This document shows, in pieces, positions 9,298-18,109 of a stretch of DNA of 64,000 nt. Position 1 is the first letter of the stretch. The number at the start of each line of letters is the position of its first letter. Source of the DNA: Terrirhizobium terrae (GTDB taxonomy: Bacteria; Pseudomonadota; Alphaproteobacteria; Rhizobiales; Rhizobiaceae); NCBI RefSeq assembly GCF_030323265.1, contig NZ_CP104992.1, positions 558,001-622,000 of the forward strand. The letters are read 5' to 3'. The translations under genes and the position numbers were made by a program. Below the pieces are notes generated by a model, which worked only from the letters and a program-made list of their open reading frames with translations, was not told where the DNA came from and made no database searches.

Positions 9298-9321
9298 CCA
9301 TGGGTGGAAATCCACCCATGG
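9298..9321. promoter_or_regulatory. Perfect dyad upstream of tctC, candidate activator site
   Basis: CCATGGGTGG and CCACCCATGG are separated by AAAT, giving perfect 10-base arms. A half-site CATGGGTGGA recurs at about 9267-9276. The dyad lies about 170-190 bases before the tctC start, a distance typical of enhancer sites for NtrC-type activators such as the one encoded at 10039-11421. No clear -24/-12 promoter was found between it and tctC, so the role is inferred. The rest of 9130-9358 shows no gene. Confidence 0.5.
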
Positions 9322-9358
9322 ATCGGGAAGCAAAGGTGTTTCACAGCAGGATGGGCGC

Positions 9359-9874
9359 TCAGAATATGAACAAGGAATAGAGCGCAACGATGATGCCAGC
9401 CCCTGCGATATACGCCATCCGCCAGTTTGCGGCAAAAACCCGAACGAACATGAACAGCAGAAGCTGCACCAACACCAAAGCCCCAAATTGTCCGTAGAAA
9501 ACCTCGATCAGATGTCCCCGGTCGCGGTCTTCGGGCAAATATCTAAACTCCATGCGCACGGCGCCGCATAGCGTCAAGACAAGCGTGCTCGCGGTGACAA
9601 GGGCGAATGGCTTCCAAAAGCCGTGTCTGGCTGGGCCATCGTGCTTCCGCCACCATTGTGCGACCTCTGCGACGTAAAAACCAATGACCGGTGACATGCA
9701 GGCGACAAGCAAGATCGCAGCGCGCTGGGGGCCGGGCCTGCCGGACAATACCGCGGAGCGCGAGAGACGCGTAAGCCAGACCAGATGAGCCGCAACCGTT
9801 GCCGATACGAGGATCAAGATGATCGCAGCCGTCAGCACGACGGCCTGTGCGTCGAAATACATTTCCTGCTCCAT
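9359..9874 (-). CDS. Hypothetical integral membrane protein
   Basis: I do not recognise this 171-residue protein. It has about four hydrophobic segments (near residues 10-35, 50-70, 88-105 and 125-168) and short charged loops. Codon use is ordinary for the window. The start could be the ATG at 9874 or, better placed behind an AGGA-like site, the ATG at 9862. It lies between tctC and the two-component genes on the same strand, but with spacers of over 150 bases on both sides, so it is probably a separate unit. Confidence 0.6.
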   Translation of the reverse strand: MEQEMYFDAQAVVLTAAIILILVSATVAAHLVWLTRLSRSAVLSGRPGPQRAAILLVACMSPVIGFYVAEVAQWWRKHDGPARHGFWKPFALVTASTLVLTLCGAVRMEFRYLPEDRDRGHLIEVFYGQFGALVLVQLLLFMFVRVFAANWRMAYIAGAGIIVALYSLFIF

Positions 9875-10038
9875 CCGGCCAAGTGTTTGCGCAACACGTC
9901 AATTGCCGCACTGCCTCGATGCGCCCTCGACCGCGCTGACGATGCCACATTCGGCGACGCTCGCACGACGCCCCTAAGCCAAAACGGGCACTGCAAGAGC
10001 ATGATCATCGATCACAAGAGCCAGGCGCTCTCGAAAAC

Positions 10039-11421
10039 CTATATTACCTGGCTTCTGCCATGGTCACCGCTCACCCCGTCGACACCGAGTATCTTCTTGT
10101 CCAGCCCATACTTCTGCATCTTCTCGTACAACGTCTTGCGAGAGATCCCGAGGGCTTCGTAAACGGGCTTCAACGCACCACCATGGGCGGCGATTTCGCC
10201 GGCGATGAGATTGCGTTCAAAGGCGGCGACCTTTTCCGCGAGGCGACCGGTGTTATCCTGAGCTGCGGTCCCCGGTTCTCCCGTGCCCGGATCGAGGCCA
10301 AGAACCAGCCGATCGGCGGCGTTGCGCAGCTCGCGGACGTTGCCAGGCCAATCGCGCTGGGCGATGGACGATACGACATCCGGCGGCACGATCATGTCCT
10401 CGCGGCCATAGCGGGCGGCGGCTTCACGGACGAGCTGCAGGAAGAGCAGCGGGATATCGGTGCGCCGTTGCGACAGCGACGGGACATGCAGCGTCGCGAC
10501 ATTCAGACGGTAGAGGAGATCGGCGCGGAAACGCCCGGCCGCCACCTCGGCTTCCAGATCCACCTTGCTGGTGGCGATAAAGCGGACGTCGAGCGGTACC
10601 GTCTCGTTCGATCCAAGACGGGTGATCACCCGCTCCTGCAACACGCGCAGGAATTTGGCCTGCAGGTCGAAGGGCATGGAGCTGATCTCGTCGAGCAGGA
10701 TCGTCCCGCCCCGCGCATGCTCGAATTTTCCGTAGCGGGGGCGGATCGCACCGGGGAACGCGCCCGCTTCATGGCCGAAAAGCTCGCTTTCGATCAGTGT
10801 CTCGGGAAGTGCCGCGCAATTGATGGCGATAAACGGCCGGTCGGCCCGTGGGCTGATCTCGTGCAGCGCGCGGGCCGCTACCTCCTTGCCGACGCCGGTG
10901 TCGCCGATCACCAACGTATCCGCATCCGTCGCACCGATCGCGCGGATCCGGTAGCGCAGGTCGACCATCACCTGCGTGCGGCCGGGCATGCGCGCCTCCA
11001 TGTCGTCCCGCTTGCCGGCGACGGCCCGCAGGCGCCGGTTTTCCAGGATCAGCGAACGCCGCTCCAGCGCCCGGCGGATGACGCCGGCAAGATGCTGCGG
11101 CGTGAACGGCTTTTCGAGAAAATCATAGGCGCCCTCGCGCATCGCCTTCACCGCCAGCTGCACGTCGCCATGGCCGGTGACGAGGATGACCGGGATTTCC
11201 GCATCGAGCTCGCGGATGCGATGCAGCAACGTCATGCCGTCGAGCCCCGGCATGCGGATATCGCTGACGATGACGCCATCGAAGCCGAAGCCGGACAGTT
11301 CCAGCACGTTTTCCGCATTCGGGAACGTGTCGACGGCAAGGTCGAAGAGTTCCAGTGCCTGGGCAGTGGAGCGCCTGAGCTCCTCCTCGTCATCGACCAG
11401 AAGCACCCGTTGCTGGTTCAT
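10039..11421 (-). CDS. NtrC/DctD-type sigma-54 response regulator
   Basis: This 460-residue protein would activate sigma-54 promoters when phosphorylated by the kinase encoded next to it. Receiver domain: acidic pair D10-D11, phospho-acceptor D54, T82 and K104. AAA+ domain: Walker A GDTGVGKE (173-180), Walker B ILLDEI (241-246). The sigma-54 contact loop reads GAFPGA (220-225) where most family members have GAFTGA, so the key threonine is a proline. A Fis-type helix-turn-helix (EALGISRKTLYEKMQKYGL) ends the protein. It overlaps the kinase gene by 4 bases. C4-dicarboxylate or other carboxylate control is likely by family; control of tctCBA is inferred from proximity. Confidence 0.93.
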   Translation of the reverse strand: MNQQRVLLVDDEEELRRSTAQALELFDLAVDTFPNAENVLELSGFGFDGVIVSDIRMPGLDGMTLLHRIRELDAEIPVILVTGHGDVQLAVKAMREGAYDFLEKPFTPQHLAGVIRRALERRSLILENRRLRAVAGKRDDMEARMPGRTQVMVDLRYRIRAIGATDADTLVIGDTGVGKEVAARALHEISPRADRPFIAINCAALPETLIESELFGHEAGAFPGAIRPRYGKFEHARGGTILLDEISSMPFDLQAKFLRVLQERVITRLGSNETVPLDVRFIATSKVDLEAEVAAGRFRADLLYRLNVATLHVPSLSQRRTDIPLLFLQLVREAAARYGREDMIVPPDVVSSIAQRDWPGNVRELRNAADRLVLGLDPGTGEPGTAAQDNTGRLAEKVAAFERNLIAGEIAAHGGALKPVYEALGISRKTLYEKMQKYGLDKKILGVDGVSGDHGRSQVI

Positions 11422-13259
11422 TCGGCAGCCTCCATCAGCGCGCCGTCGGCCTGGTCGAGCTCGATGGTGAACACCGCGCCGCCCTCCGGATGATCGGTGA
11501 CGGATAGGCTGCCGCCGAAATCCTTGACGATGTTGTAGGAGATCGACAACCCGAGACCCAGCCCCTTGCCGACACCCTTGGTGGTGAAGAACGGGTCGAA
11601 GATACGTTCGCGAATGGCCGCCGCCACGCCCGGCCCGCGATCGCGGATGACGATCAGGACCTTCTCGCCGACACCGGATGCCGTGACATCGATGCGCCGA
11701 TCCTTCAGCCCTTCGACGGCATCCGCCGCATTGGTGACGATGTTGACCAGCACCTGCTGCAGCCGGATCGCGCCGGCCATGACCGGCGGCAGCGATGGTT
11801 CGACGGAGATTTCCAGGGATGCATCGGCAGCCTTCAGCCGGGCCGAGACGATGTCGATCGTATCCCGGATGACATCCTCGACGCTGACGGCACCAAGTTT
11901 TTCGTTCGGCTTGCGGGCAAAGTTGCGCAGGTGCTTGCTGATCGACGCCATCCTATCGATCAGCGCCGAGATACGCCTCAGATTGTCGCCGGCCTCGTCG
12001 ATCCGGTCGCGCTCGATCAGCAGGCCAGCTGTCTCCGCATAGGTCTTGGCGGCCGCCAGCGGTTGGTTCAGTTCGTGGGAAAGTGCCGCCGACATCTGAC
12101 CGAGACCGGCGAGCTTGCCGGCCTGCACGAGATCCGCCTGGGTCTGGCGCAGTCGCTGTTCGGTGAGGCGTCGTTCGGCGATCTCGTCCTCGATGCGGCT
12201 GTTGACCCGGGCAAGATCGGCGGTGCGCTCCGCCACCCGCCGCTCCAGCTCGTTCTGCGCTTCGGCCTGCAGGAGCATGCGCTCCTTCAGCCGCGCCCGC
12301 CGCTGCAGGACGATCGCGAGTGCAAGGCCCGCAAGGCAGATGGCGAGAAAGACGGCTGCCATCGTCGTCTGCGCCTGCCAGCGCACCGAGGCCGTATCCA
12401 TCAGCACGTTCACCGTCCAGCCGGCCATCGGCATGGCCTGCGAGACGAAGAGATATTCCCGCTCGCTACCGCTGCCACGCTGGGAGGCGTTCGAGATCAG
12501 CATCGTCTCGTGGCCGGCAAAGGTGCCATAGGTGAGCGGCAATTCGTGCAGTTTCACGTCCGCATAGCGCCTGGAGGCTTCGGTGCGGGCAATGCGATCC
12601 GATGTCAGCGGCAGGATGGCGGCGAAGCGCCATTCGTCGCTGCCGGTCATGAAGATGATGCCTTCCGGATCGGACACGAAGATGCGGTCGTCACCGCCGG
12701 TCCAGGACGCCTCGATCGTATCGAGATCGACCTTGAAGACGATGACGCCGAGGATCTTTCCATCCATCACGATCGGCGAACTGAAATAATAACCGCGCTT
12801 GGCAGACGTCGTGCCGACGGCGAAGAAACGCGACTGCTCACCCCGTGCGGCCTCCTGGAAATAGGGCCGGTAGCTGAAATTCTCGCCGACGAAGCTGACG
12901 GCGGAATCGTAGTTGCTGGCGGCAACCGTCTCGCCATCCATCGTCATCACGTAGATATCGGAGGATTTCAGCAGCGCGTTGACCGCTTTCAGATACTGGT
13001 TAGCGGCAAGCATCAAGGTCTCGTTGCCGGGATCGCGGATCAGCACCTCGATGATCTCGTCATCGGCGGTCAGTGCCGGCAGCGCCTCATAGCGCTTCAG
13101 ATGTCCGTCCAGCGCCGAAACCGCCAGCCTCAGCGTCGTCTCCGCCTGCAGCCGCGCCTCGTCCATATAGCTGCGCGCAACATAGCCATGCAGCCTGAAA
13201 GCCAGCACAAGGCCGACCGCCAGAGACAGAACGAAGACTGCCGCAATACGATGCTTCAC
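11418..13259 (-). CDS. DctB-type sensor histidine kinase
   Basis: This membrane kinase probably senses an external carboxylate and phosphorylates the regulator encoded by the overlapping next gene (ATGA overlap). It has a membrane segment at the N-terminus, a periplasmic double-PAS/Cache-type sensor of about 270 residues, a second membrane segment (TTMAAVFLAICLAGLALAIV), a coiled linker, the phospho-acceptor H box LSHELNQPLAAAKTYAE, and an HATPase domain with DRGPGV and GLGLGLSISYNIV. I place the start at the GTG at 13259 because a GAGGAGGAGGAG run lies about 10 bases upstream; an ATG at 13298 is an alternative. Length is about 613 residues. Confidence 0.9.
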   Translation of the reverse strand: MKHRIAAVFVLSLAVGLVLAFRLHGYVARSYMDEARLQAETTLRLAVSALDGHLKRYEALPALTADDEIIEVLIRDPGNETLMLAANQYLKAVNALLKSSDIYVMTMDGETVAASNYDSAVSFVGENFSYRPYFQEAARGEQSRFFAVGTTSAKRGYYFSSPIVMDGKILGVIVFKVDLDTIEASWTGGDDRIFVSDPEGIIFMTGSDEWRFAAILPLTSDRIARTEASRRYADVKLHELPLTYGTFAGHETMLISNASQRGSGSEREYLFVSQAMPMAGWTVNVLMDTASVRWQAQTTMAAVFLAICLAGLALAIVLQRRARLKERMLLQAEAQNELERRVAERTADLARVNSRIEDEIAERRLTEQRLRQTQADLVQAGKLAGLGQMSAALSHELNQPLAAAKTYAETAGLLIERDRIDEAGDNLRRISALIDRMASISKHLRNFARKPNEKLGAVSVEDVIRDTIDIVSARLKAADASLEISVEPSLPPVMAGAIRLQQVLVNIVTNAADAVEGLKDRRIDVTASGVGEKVLIVIRDRGPGVAAAIRERIFDPFFTTKGVGKGLGLGLSISYNIVKDFGGSLSVTDHPEGGAVFTIELDQADGALMEAAE

Positions 13260-13383
13260 GTCCGAAGGGCTCCTCCTCCTCGACCAAAGGTAGCGCATTC
13301 TACGGACACACGGAGATTTTGCTACTGGGTAATGTCGGCAACTGACAGCCACCCCCATGGCTCTTGGAAACGCAGCCCGGCCG

Positions 13384-13422
13384 ATCTACATTGAAATCAG
13401 ATCTCATCTACATAGGAGATGA
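13384..13422. promoter_or_regulatory. Candidate VapBC autoregulatory operator
   Basis: Two direct copies of ATCTACAT (13384-13391 and 13406-13413) are spaced 22 bases apart, two helical turns, and the second lies inside a small dyad TCATCT..AGATGA that reaches the vapB start. Such sites before toxin-antitoxin operons are commonly bound by the antitoxin complex. This is inferred from position and repetition only. Confidence 0.4.
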
Positions 13423-13670
13423 CCGTGGCAATTAATGTCAACAATCCTGAAGCAGACGAGTTGACCCGGAAGTTTGCCGAGATGGAGGGCGTCGGCATTA
13501 CCGACGCGATCGTCATCGCCATGCGCGAGGCGATCACCCGCCGGACGCAAGCCGAGACGCCGATGCAGACGGCCGCCAGGCTGCGCGAAAGCCACGGCAT
13601 CAAGCTTAGTAAAACGGCTCGCAAGCCCCTGCCCCGCGCAGCCTATGACGAGCTATGGGACAAGACCTGA
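13419..13670 (+). CDS. vapB: VapB-type antitoxin
   Basis: This 83-residue protein would bind and neutralise the toxin encoded next to it and repress the pair's own promoter. The N-terminus (MTVAINVNNPEADELTRKFAEMEGVGITDAI) has the beta-helix-helix pattern of the Rv0623-like VapB antitoxins, in which the pattern ITDAIVIAMREAITRR forms the second helix. The C-terminal tail is the toxin-binding part. A GGAGA ribosome site precedes the ATG. The stop overlaps the vapC start in TGATG, so the two are coupled. Confidence 0.9.
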   Translation: MTVAINVNNPEADELTRKFAEMEGVGITDAIVIAMREAITRRTQAETPMQTAARLRESHGIKLSKTARKPLPRAAYDELWDKT

Positions 13671-14074
13671 TGTTCGTCGATGCCAGCGCCATAGTCGCTC
13701 TTCTCTCCGATGAGCCGGAAGCACAACGTGTTTCCGATGCGGTTGCATCGGCGAGATCGCCGTTCACGTCACCAGTCGCGCTGCTTGAATGTGTGCTGAG
13801 CCTCGCGCGTCAGGACAAGTTCAATTTGCCCGTCCCGGCTGTCGAACCTATCGTGATGCAGTTTCTGCAAGCGCGCAGCATCGAGGTTCGCGACCTTCCA
13901 CCTGCGGCCGAGGTGACACGGTTGGCGCTGCTCGCCGCAGACCGCTATCGCAGCGGCCGTCACGGCCTCAATCTCGGCGACTGCCTGCACTATGCCTGCG
14001 CCAAGTTTTACAACGCGTCCGTCCTCGCGACTGCCGATGAGTTTCGCGCCACCGACCTGCAGACAGTTCCTTAA
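13670..14074 (+). CDS. vapC: VapC PIN-domain toxin
   Basis: VapC toxins are Mg-dependent ribonucleases that stop translation, usually by cutting tRNA or rRNA. Starting from the ATG at 13670 (overlapping the vapB stop) the product has 134 residues, a normal size. The four acidic positions of the PIN active site are present: D4 (MFVDASA), E40 (ALLECVLS), D104 (NLGDCLHYA) and D123 (TADEF). The toxin therefore looks intact. The upstream in-frame start at 13655 would overlap the antitoxin gene more and is not preferred. Confidence 0.92.
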   Translation: MFVDASAIVALLSDEPEAQRVSDAVASARSPFTSPVALLECVLSLARQDKFNLPVPAVEPIVMQFLQARSIEVRDLPPAAEVTRLALLAADRYRSGRHGLNLGDCLHYACAKFYNASVLATADEFRATDLQTVP

Positions 14075-14181
14075 GGCGCGGCCAATACCTTATGGCCTAA
14101 AGACGCATCACGCACGGTGTGATATCGCTTCGAACGGCAATTATTGAGGGTGGCCGCGTTGCGCGGTGAAGGGGTTGTTTT

Positions 14182-14658
14182 ATGGTTTCCTTGCTCGCGC
14201 TTTTCATCGGCGTCGTCTCCGGCCTTCGCGCCATGACGGCACCGGCCGTTGTCGCCTGGGCCGCCTCGCTCGGCTGGCTCGACCTGACCGGAACGTGGCT
14301 CGAATTTCTCGGATCCAAATGGGCAGTGCTGATCCTGACCATCTTCGCCTTTCTTGAACTGGTGACCGACAAGCTGCCGACGACACCGAGCCGTAAGATA
14401 CCGCAGCAGTTCGGTGCACGCCTTCTGACGGGTGCCGTCGCCGGTGCCGCGATCGGCACACCCTATGGCTACTGGATCGCCGGCCTCGTCTCCGGCATTC
14501 TCGGCGCCGTCATCGGCACCTATGGCGGCGCGGCGGCGCGGGCAAAGCTAGCCGACATCTTCGCCAAGGACACGCCGGCCGCTTTCATCGAGGATGCGGT
14601 CGCCATCGTCGCCGCCATCGTCATCGTGCTGCTCCTGCCGGGAGCACCGACGGTATGA
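14182..14658 (+). CDS. DUF4126-like membrane protein
   Basis: This 158-residue protein is mostly hydrophobic, with segments near residues 1-20, 45-65, 85-115 and 135-155. The start LLALFIGVVSGLRAMTAPA, the segment FAFLELVTDKLPTTPSR and the glycine-rich GAVAGAAIGTPYGYWIAG match what I know of the DUF4126 family, whose function is not established. The ORF overlaps the next gene by 4 bases (ATGA), which suggests that it is made together with the flavoprotein. Confidence 0.78.
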   Translation: MVSLLALFIGVVSGLRAMTAPAVVAWAASLGWLDLTGTWLEFLGSKWAVLILTIFAFLELVTDKLPTTPSRKIPQQFGARLLTGAVAGAAIGTPYGYWIAGLVSGILGAVIGTYGGAAARAKLADIFAKDTPAAFIEDAVAIVAAIVIVLLLPGAPTV

Positions 14659-16022
14659 GAACGTTCGACGCGATCATCATCGGTGCCGGCCAGGCCGGAC
14701 CATCGCTTGCCGGCCGGTTCAACGATGCGGGCAAGAAGGTCGCCATCATCGAACGCAAGCATGTCGGCGGTACCTGCGTGAATACCGGCTGCAAGCCGAC
14801 CAAGACGCTGGTCGCCAGCGCCTATGCCGCCCACCTTGCCCGCCGCGCATCGGAATACGGCGTCGGCATCGGCGGTAACGTAACGATCGACATGCCCGCC
14901 GTCATGCGCCGCTCGCACAAGGTGACGCTCGACAGCCGCCACGGCAACGAGCACTGGCTGGAGGGCATGAAGCATTGCGAGCTGATCCGCGGCCATGCCC
15001 GGTTCGAAAGCAGCAATGTCATCCGCGTTGGCGACGAGCTGCTGACCGCACCGCAGATCTTTCTCAATGTCGGTTGCCGCGCCACCATTCCGGATTTCGC
15101 CGGTGTCGGCGACATTCCCTATATGACGAACGCGGATATCGTCATGCTGGACCGCCTGCCGAAACATCTGGTCGTCATCGGCGGCAGCTATATCGGGCTT
15201 GAATATGCGCAGATGTATCGCCGCTTCGGCGCGGAGGTAACGGTCGTCGAAAAAGGTCCACGGCTGGTCGGGCGCGAGGACGAGGATATTTCCGCCGCGG
15301 TGCGCGAGATCCTCGAGACCGAGGGCATCCATATTCGTACGAATGCCGAATGCATCCGCTTTGCCAAGCATGCGGACGGCATCGCCGTCGGCGTCAATTG
15401 CGACGAAGGCGATCCGGAAGTCATCGGCTCCGACGTGCTGCTCGCGGTCGGCCGACGCCCCAACACGGACGATCTCGGGCTGGACAAGGCCGGCGTCGAA
15501 CTGGACGAACGCGGTTTCATCAAGACGGACGACGGGCTTGCCACCAATGTCGAGGGCATATGGGCGCTCGGCGACTGCAACGGCCGCGGCGCCTTCACCC
15601 ACACGGCCTATAACGACTTCGAGATCGTCGCCGCCAACCTCTTCGACAGAGAGGACCGCAAGGTCTCGCAGCGGCTTCTCGGCTACGCGCTGTTTATTGA
15701 TCCGCCGCTCGGCCGTGTCGGTATGGGCGAAGCGGAAGCACGCAAGGCCGGCCACGACGTCCTCGTCGGCAAGAGACCGATGACCAATGTCGGCCGGGCT
15801 GTCGAAAAGGGCGAGACTCAGGGCTTCATGAAGATCATCGCTGACGCCAGGACGAAGAAGATCCTCGGTGCGGCACTGCTCGGCACCGGCGGGGACGAAG
15901 CTATCCACGGCGTTCTCGATCTGATGAATGTCGGTGCGAACTATGATGATCTGCGCTGGGCGGTGCCGATTCATCCAACAGTTTCAGAACTTTGGCCGAC
16001 CGTCGTGTTATCGATGAGATAG
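14655..16022 (+). CDS. Class I pyridine nucleotide-disulfide oxidoreductase (mercuric reductase/dihydrolipoamide dehydrogenase-like)
   Basis: This 455-residue flavoprotein moves electrons between NAD(P)H and a disulfide or other substrate. It has an FAD-binding GAGQAG (10-15), the redox pair C41/C46 in GGTCVNTGCKPTK, an NAD(P)H-binding GGSYIGLEYAQ near residue 175, a second FAD motif ALGDCNGRGAFTH near 310, and a C-terminal dimerisation domain with HPTVSELWPT, which carries the active-site histidine. MerA-type N-terminal metal domains and C-terminal cysteine pairs are absent, so mercury reduction is not supported. The physiological substrate is unknown. Confidence 0.88.
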   Translation: MRTFDAIIIGAGQAGPSLAGRFNDAGKKVAIIERKHVGGTCVNTGCKPTKTLVASAYAAHLARRASEYGVGIGGNVTIDMPAVMRRSHKVTLDSRHGNEHWLEGMKHCELIRGHARFESSNVIRVGDELLTAPQIFLNVGCRATIPDFAGVGDIPYMTNADIVMLDRLPKHLVVIGGSYIGLEYAQMYRRFGAEVTVVEKGPRLVGREDEDISAAVREILETEGIHIRTNAECIRFAKHADGIAVGVNCDEGDPEVIGSDVLLAVGRRPNTDDLGLDKAGVELDERGFIKTDDGLATNVEGIWALGDCNGRGAFTHTAYNDFEIVAANLFDREDRKVSQRLLGYALFIDPPLGRVGMGEAEARKAGHDVLVGKRPMTNVGRAVEKGETQGFMKIIADARTKKILGAALLGTGGDEAIHGVLDLMNVGANYDDLRWAVPIHPTVSELWPTVVLSMR

Positions 16023-16134
16023 CCGAGCATGTGTCCTGTTTCGGGCTTTGATAGAATTTTAGGGATCTCCTAGTTATATTAGAAAGCTCTTTCTTGTACG
16101 AACGGGCTGATTGGCCTGTTCATGATGGAAACAG

Positions 16135-18109
16135 ATGTGCGGTTTTGCTGGCTTCGTAGGTGAGGCATGTGGCGTCGAAGGCCGCCAAGCCCTTTGTCGG
16201 CGATGGCGCACGCGATCGAACATCGCGGGCCTGACGGCCGCGGCATATGGGCGGCACCCGGCATCGGGCTGTCCCATGTGCGGCTTTCGATCGTCGGCCT
16301 GTCTGACGGCCAGCAGCCCATGTCGACCGCCGACGGCCGCTACACGATCGCCTTCAACGGCGAGATCTTCAACTACGTTGAACTGCGCGACGAACTGAAG
16401 GCGCGCGGCATCGCCTTCCACACCGGTTCCGACACCGAAGTGCTACTGCAGCTTTACGCCACCCATGGCGAAGCCTGCCTGGAGCGGCTGAACGGCGATT
16501 TCTCCTTCGCGATCTGGGACGGCTATGAACGACGGCTGATGCTGGCGCGCGACCGCATGGGCGTGCGGCCGCTCTTCTACACCGAGCATCAGGGCACGCT
16601 CTACTTCGCCTCGGAAGTGAAAGCCCTGCTCACCGTGCCCGGCATCGAGGCGGAACTCGATCCGATCGCACTCGACCAGATCTTCACGCTCTGGGCACCG
16701 ATCGCCCCCGCACCGCCTTCCGCAACATCTTCGAGCTCGAGCCTGGCCAGATGCTGGTCCGCCAAGGCGGCGAGAACCGACTGAGTTACTACTGGACGCT
16801 AGATTTCCCCGATGCGGACGATAGTGGTCCGGCGGACGGTTCTAATCATCAGGAAGAGCTACGGGCACTGCTGACCGATGCGGTACGGCTGCGCATGCGC
16901 GCCGACGTCCCGGTCGGCTCCTACCTTTCGGGCGGGCTCGATTCCTCGCTGATCACGGCACTCGCCGCACCGATAGCGCCGGGCGGGCTCAACACCTTTT
17001 CCGTCACCTTCGACAGCGTCGAACATGACGAGAGCAGTTTTCAGCACCAGGTCGCGGCCGCGATCGGTACGCATCACCGCTCGATCGCCTCGACGCCGGA
17101 TGCGATTGCCGCAAGCTTTCCCGATATCGTCAATTTCGCCGAACGGCCGATCCTCAGAACCGCGCCCGCACCGCTTTACACGCTGGCCGGGCTGGTGCGT
17201 GAAAGCGGCATGAAGGTCGTGCTGACCGGCGAAGGTGCAGACGAAATCTTTGCGGGCTACGACATTTTTCGCGAGGCAAAGGTGCGTCGTTTCTGCGCCC
17301 GCCAGCCGGGCTCGAAGATCAGGCCGCATCTCTTCCGCAAGCTCTATCCCTATCTCCCGGGACTTAAGCAGCAGTCGGCGGAATATCTCTCCGCCTTCTT
17401 CAGCGCCGGCGCGATCGATCCTGCCGATCTGCTCTTCTCCCATCGCCCGCGGATGAAGAATACGGCTGCGGCAAAGATCTTCTATTCGACCGACCTCAGG
17501 CAGACACTGGGCGACTACGACGCGGCGCAGGAGCTTGCCGCCCGCCTGCCGGAACGCTTCGGCCGCTGGCATCCTTTGCATCAGGCGCAATATCTCGAGG
17601 CCCGCCTGCTGCTGCCGGGTTACATCCTCTCCAGCCAAGGCGACCGGATGGCCATGGCGCATGGCGTGGAGGGACGTTTCCCCTTCCTCGACCACCGCCT
17701 CGTCGAGTTCGCCTGCCGGCTGTCGCCCGACGCCAAGCTCCGCGGACTGCGCGAGAAGCATATCCTGCGCGAGGCCGGAAAGGATCTTCTGCCCAAAAGC
17801 GTGACCGAGCGACAAAAACAGCCCTATCGCGCACCGGACAGCGGCTCGTTCACCGGTCCGAACAGACAAGAACAACCCTATGTCGCCGAGATGTTTTCGG
17901 AACGGGCTATCACCACGGCCGGGCTGTTCAACCCGCTCGCCGTATCGAAACTTCACAGCAAATGCCGGGCGCAGGATGTCGCCGGCTTCCGTGACAACGC
18001 CGCCTTTGTCGGCATCCTCTCCACCCAGCTCTGGGTGGACCGTTTCATAACCAGACATGCCGATACGGCTCATGATGAGCCGGCAATGATCGCGAAGGGC
18101 CATCCATGA
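16135..18109 (+). CDS. asnB: Glutamine-hydrolysing asparagine synthase/amidotransferase (AsnB family), two frameshifts
   Basis: AsnB-type enzymes use glutamine and ATP to amidate a carboxylate. The product begins MCGFAGFVG with the catalytic Cys2 of class II glutaminases, then SAMAHAIEHRGPDGRG and FNGEIFNY; the synthase half carries the ATP-binding SGGLDSSLITAL loop. Two single-base losses break it: in TTT at 16193-16195 (restoring T gives QALLSAM) and in the C run at 16705-16709 (restoring C gives APIAPRTAFRNIFELEPGQML). Corrected length is about 658 residues. It opens a polysaccharide cluster and overlaps the flippase gene by 4 bases, so it may amidate a sugar acid or other component instead of making free asparagine; that is inference. 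Confidence 0.85.

Noticed and set aside
10060..11493. Long plus-strand ORF (477 codons) antisense to the response regulator gene
   Set aside because: It mirrors a gene with full receiver, AAA+ and HTH motifs; its own translation is Arg/His/Asp-rich without any family pattern. Similar shadows at 16859-18175, 19693-20373, 37203-38321, 40715-41734 and 56262-57437 were rejected for the same reason.
14655..16022. Mercuric reductase
   Set aside because: No N-terminal metal-binding domain, no C-terminal cysteine pair and no mer genes nearby; only the general flavoprotein family is supported.
16135..18109. Programmed frameshifting as an explanation for the broken genes
   Set aside because: The breaks occur at many different sequences in unrelated genes and lack a shared slippery site with a downstream structure. 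Error is simpler.
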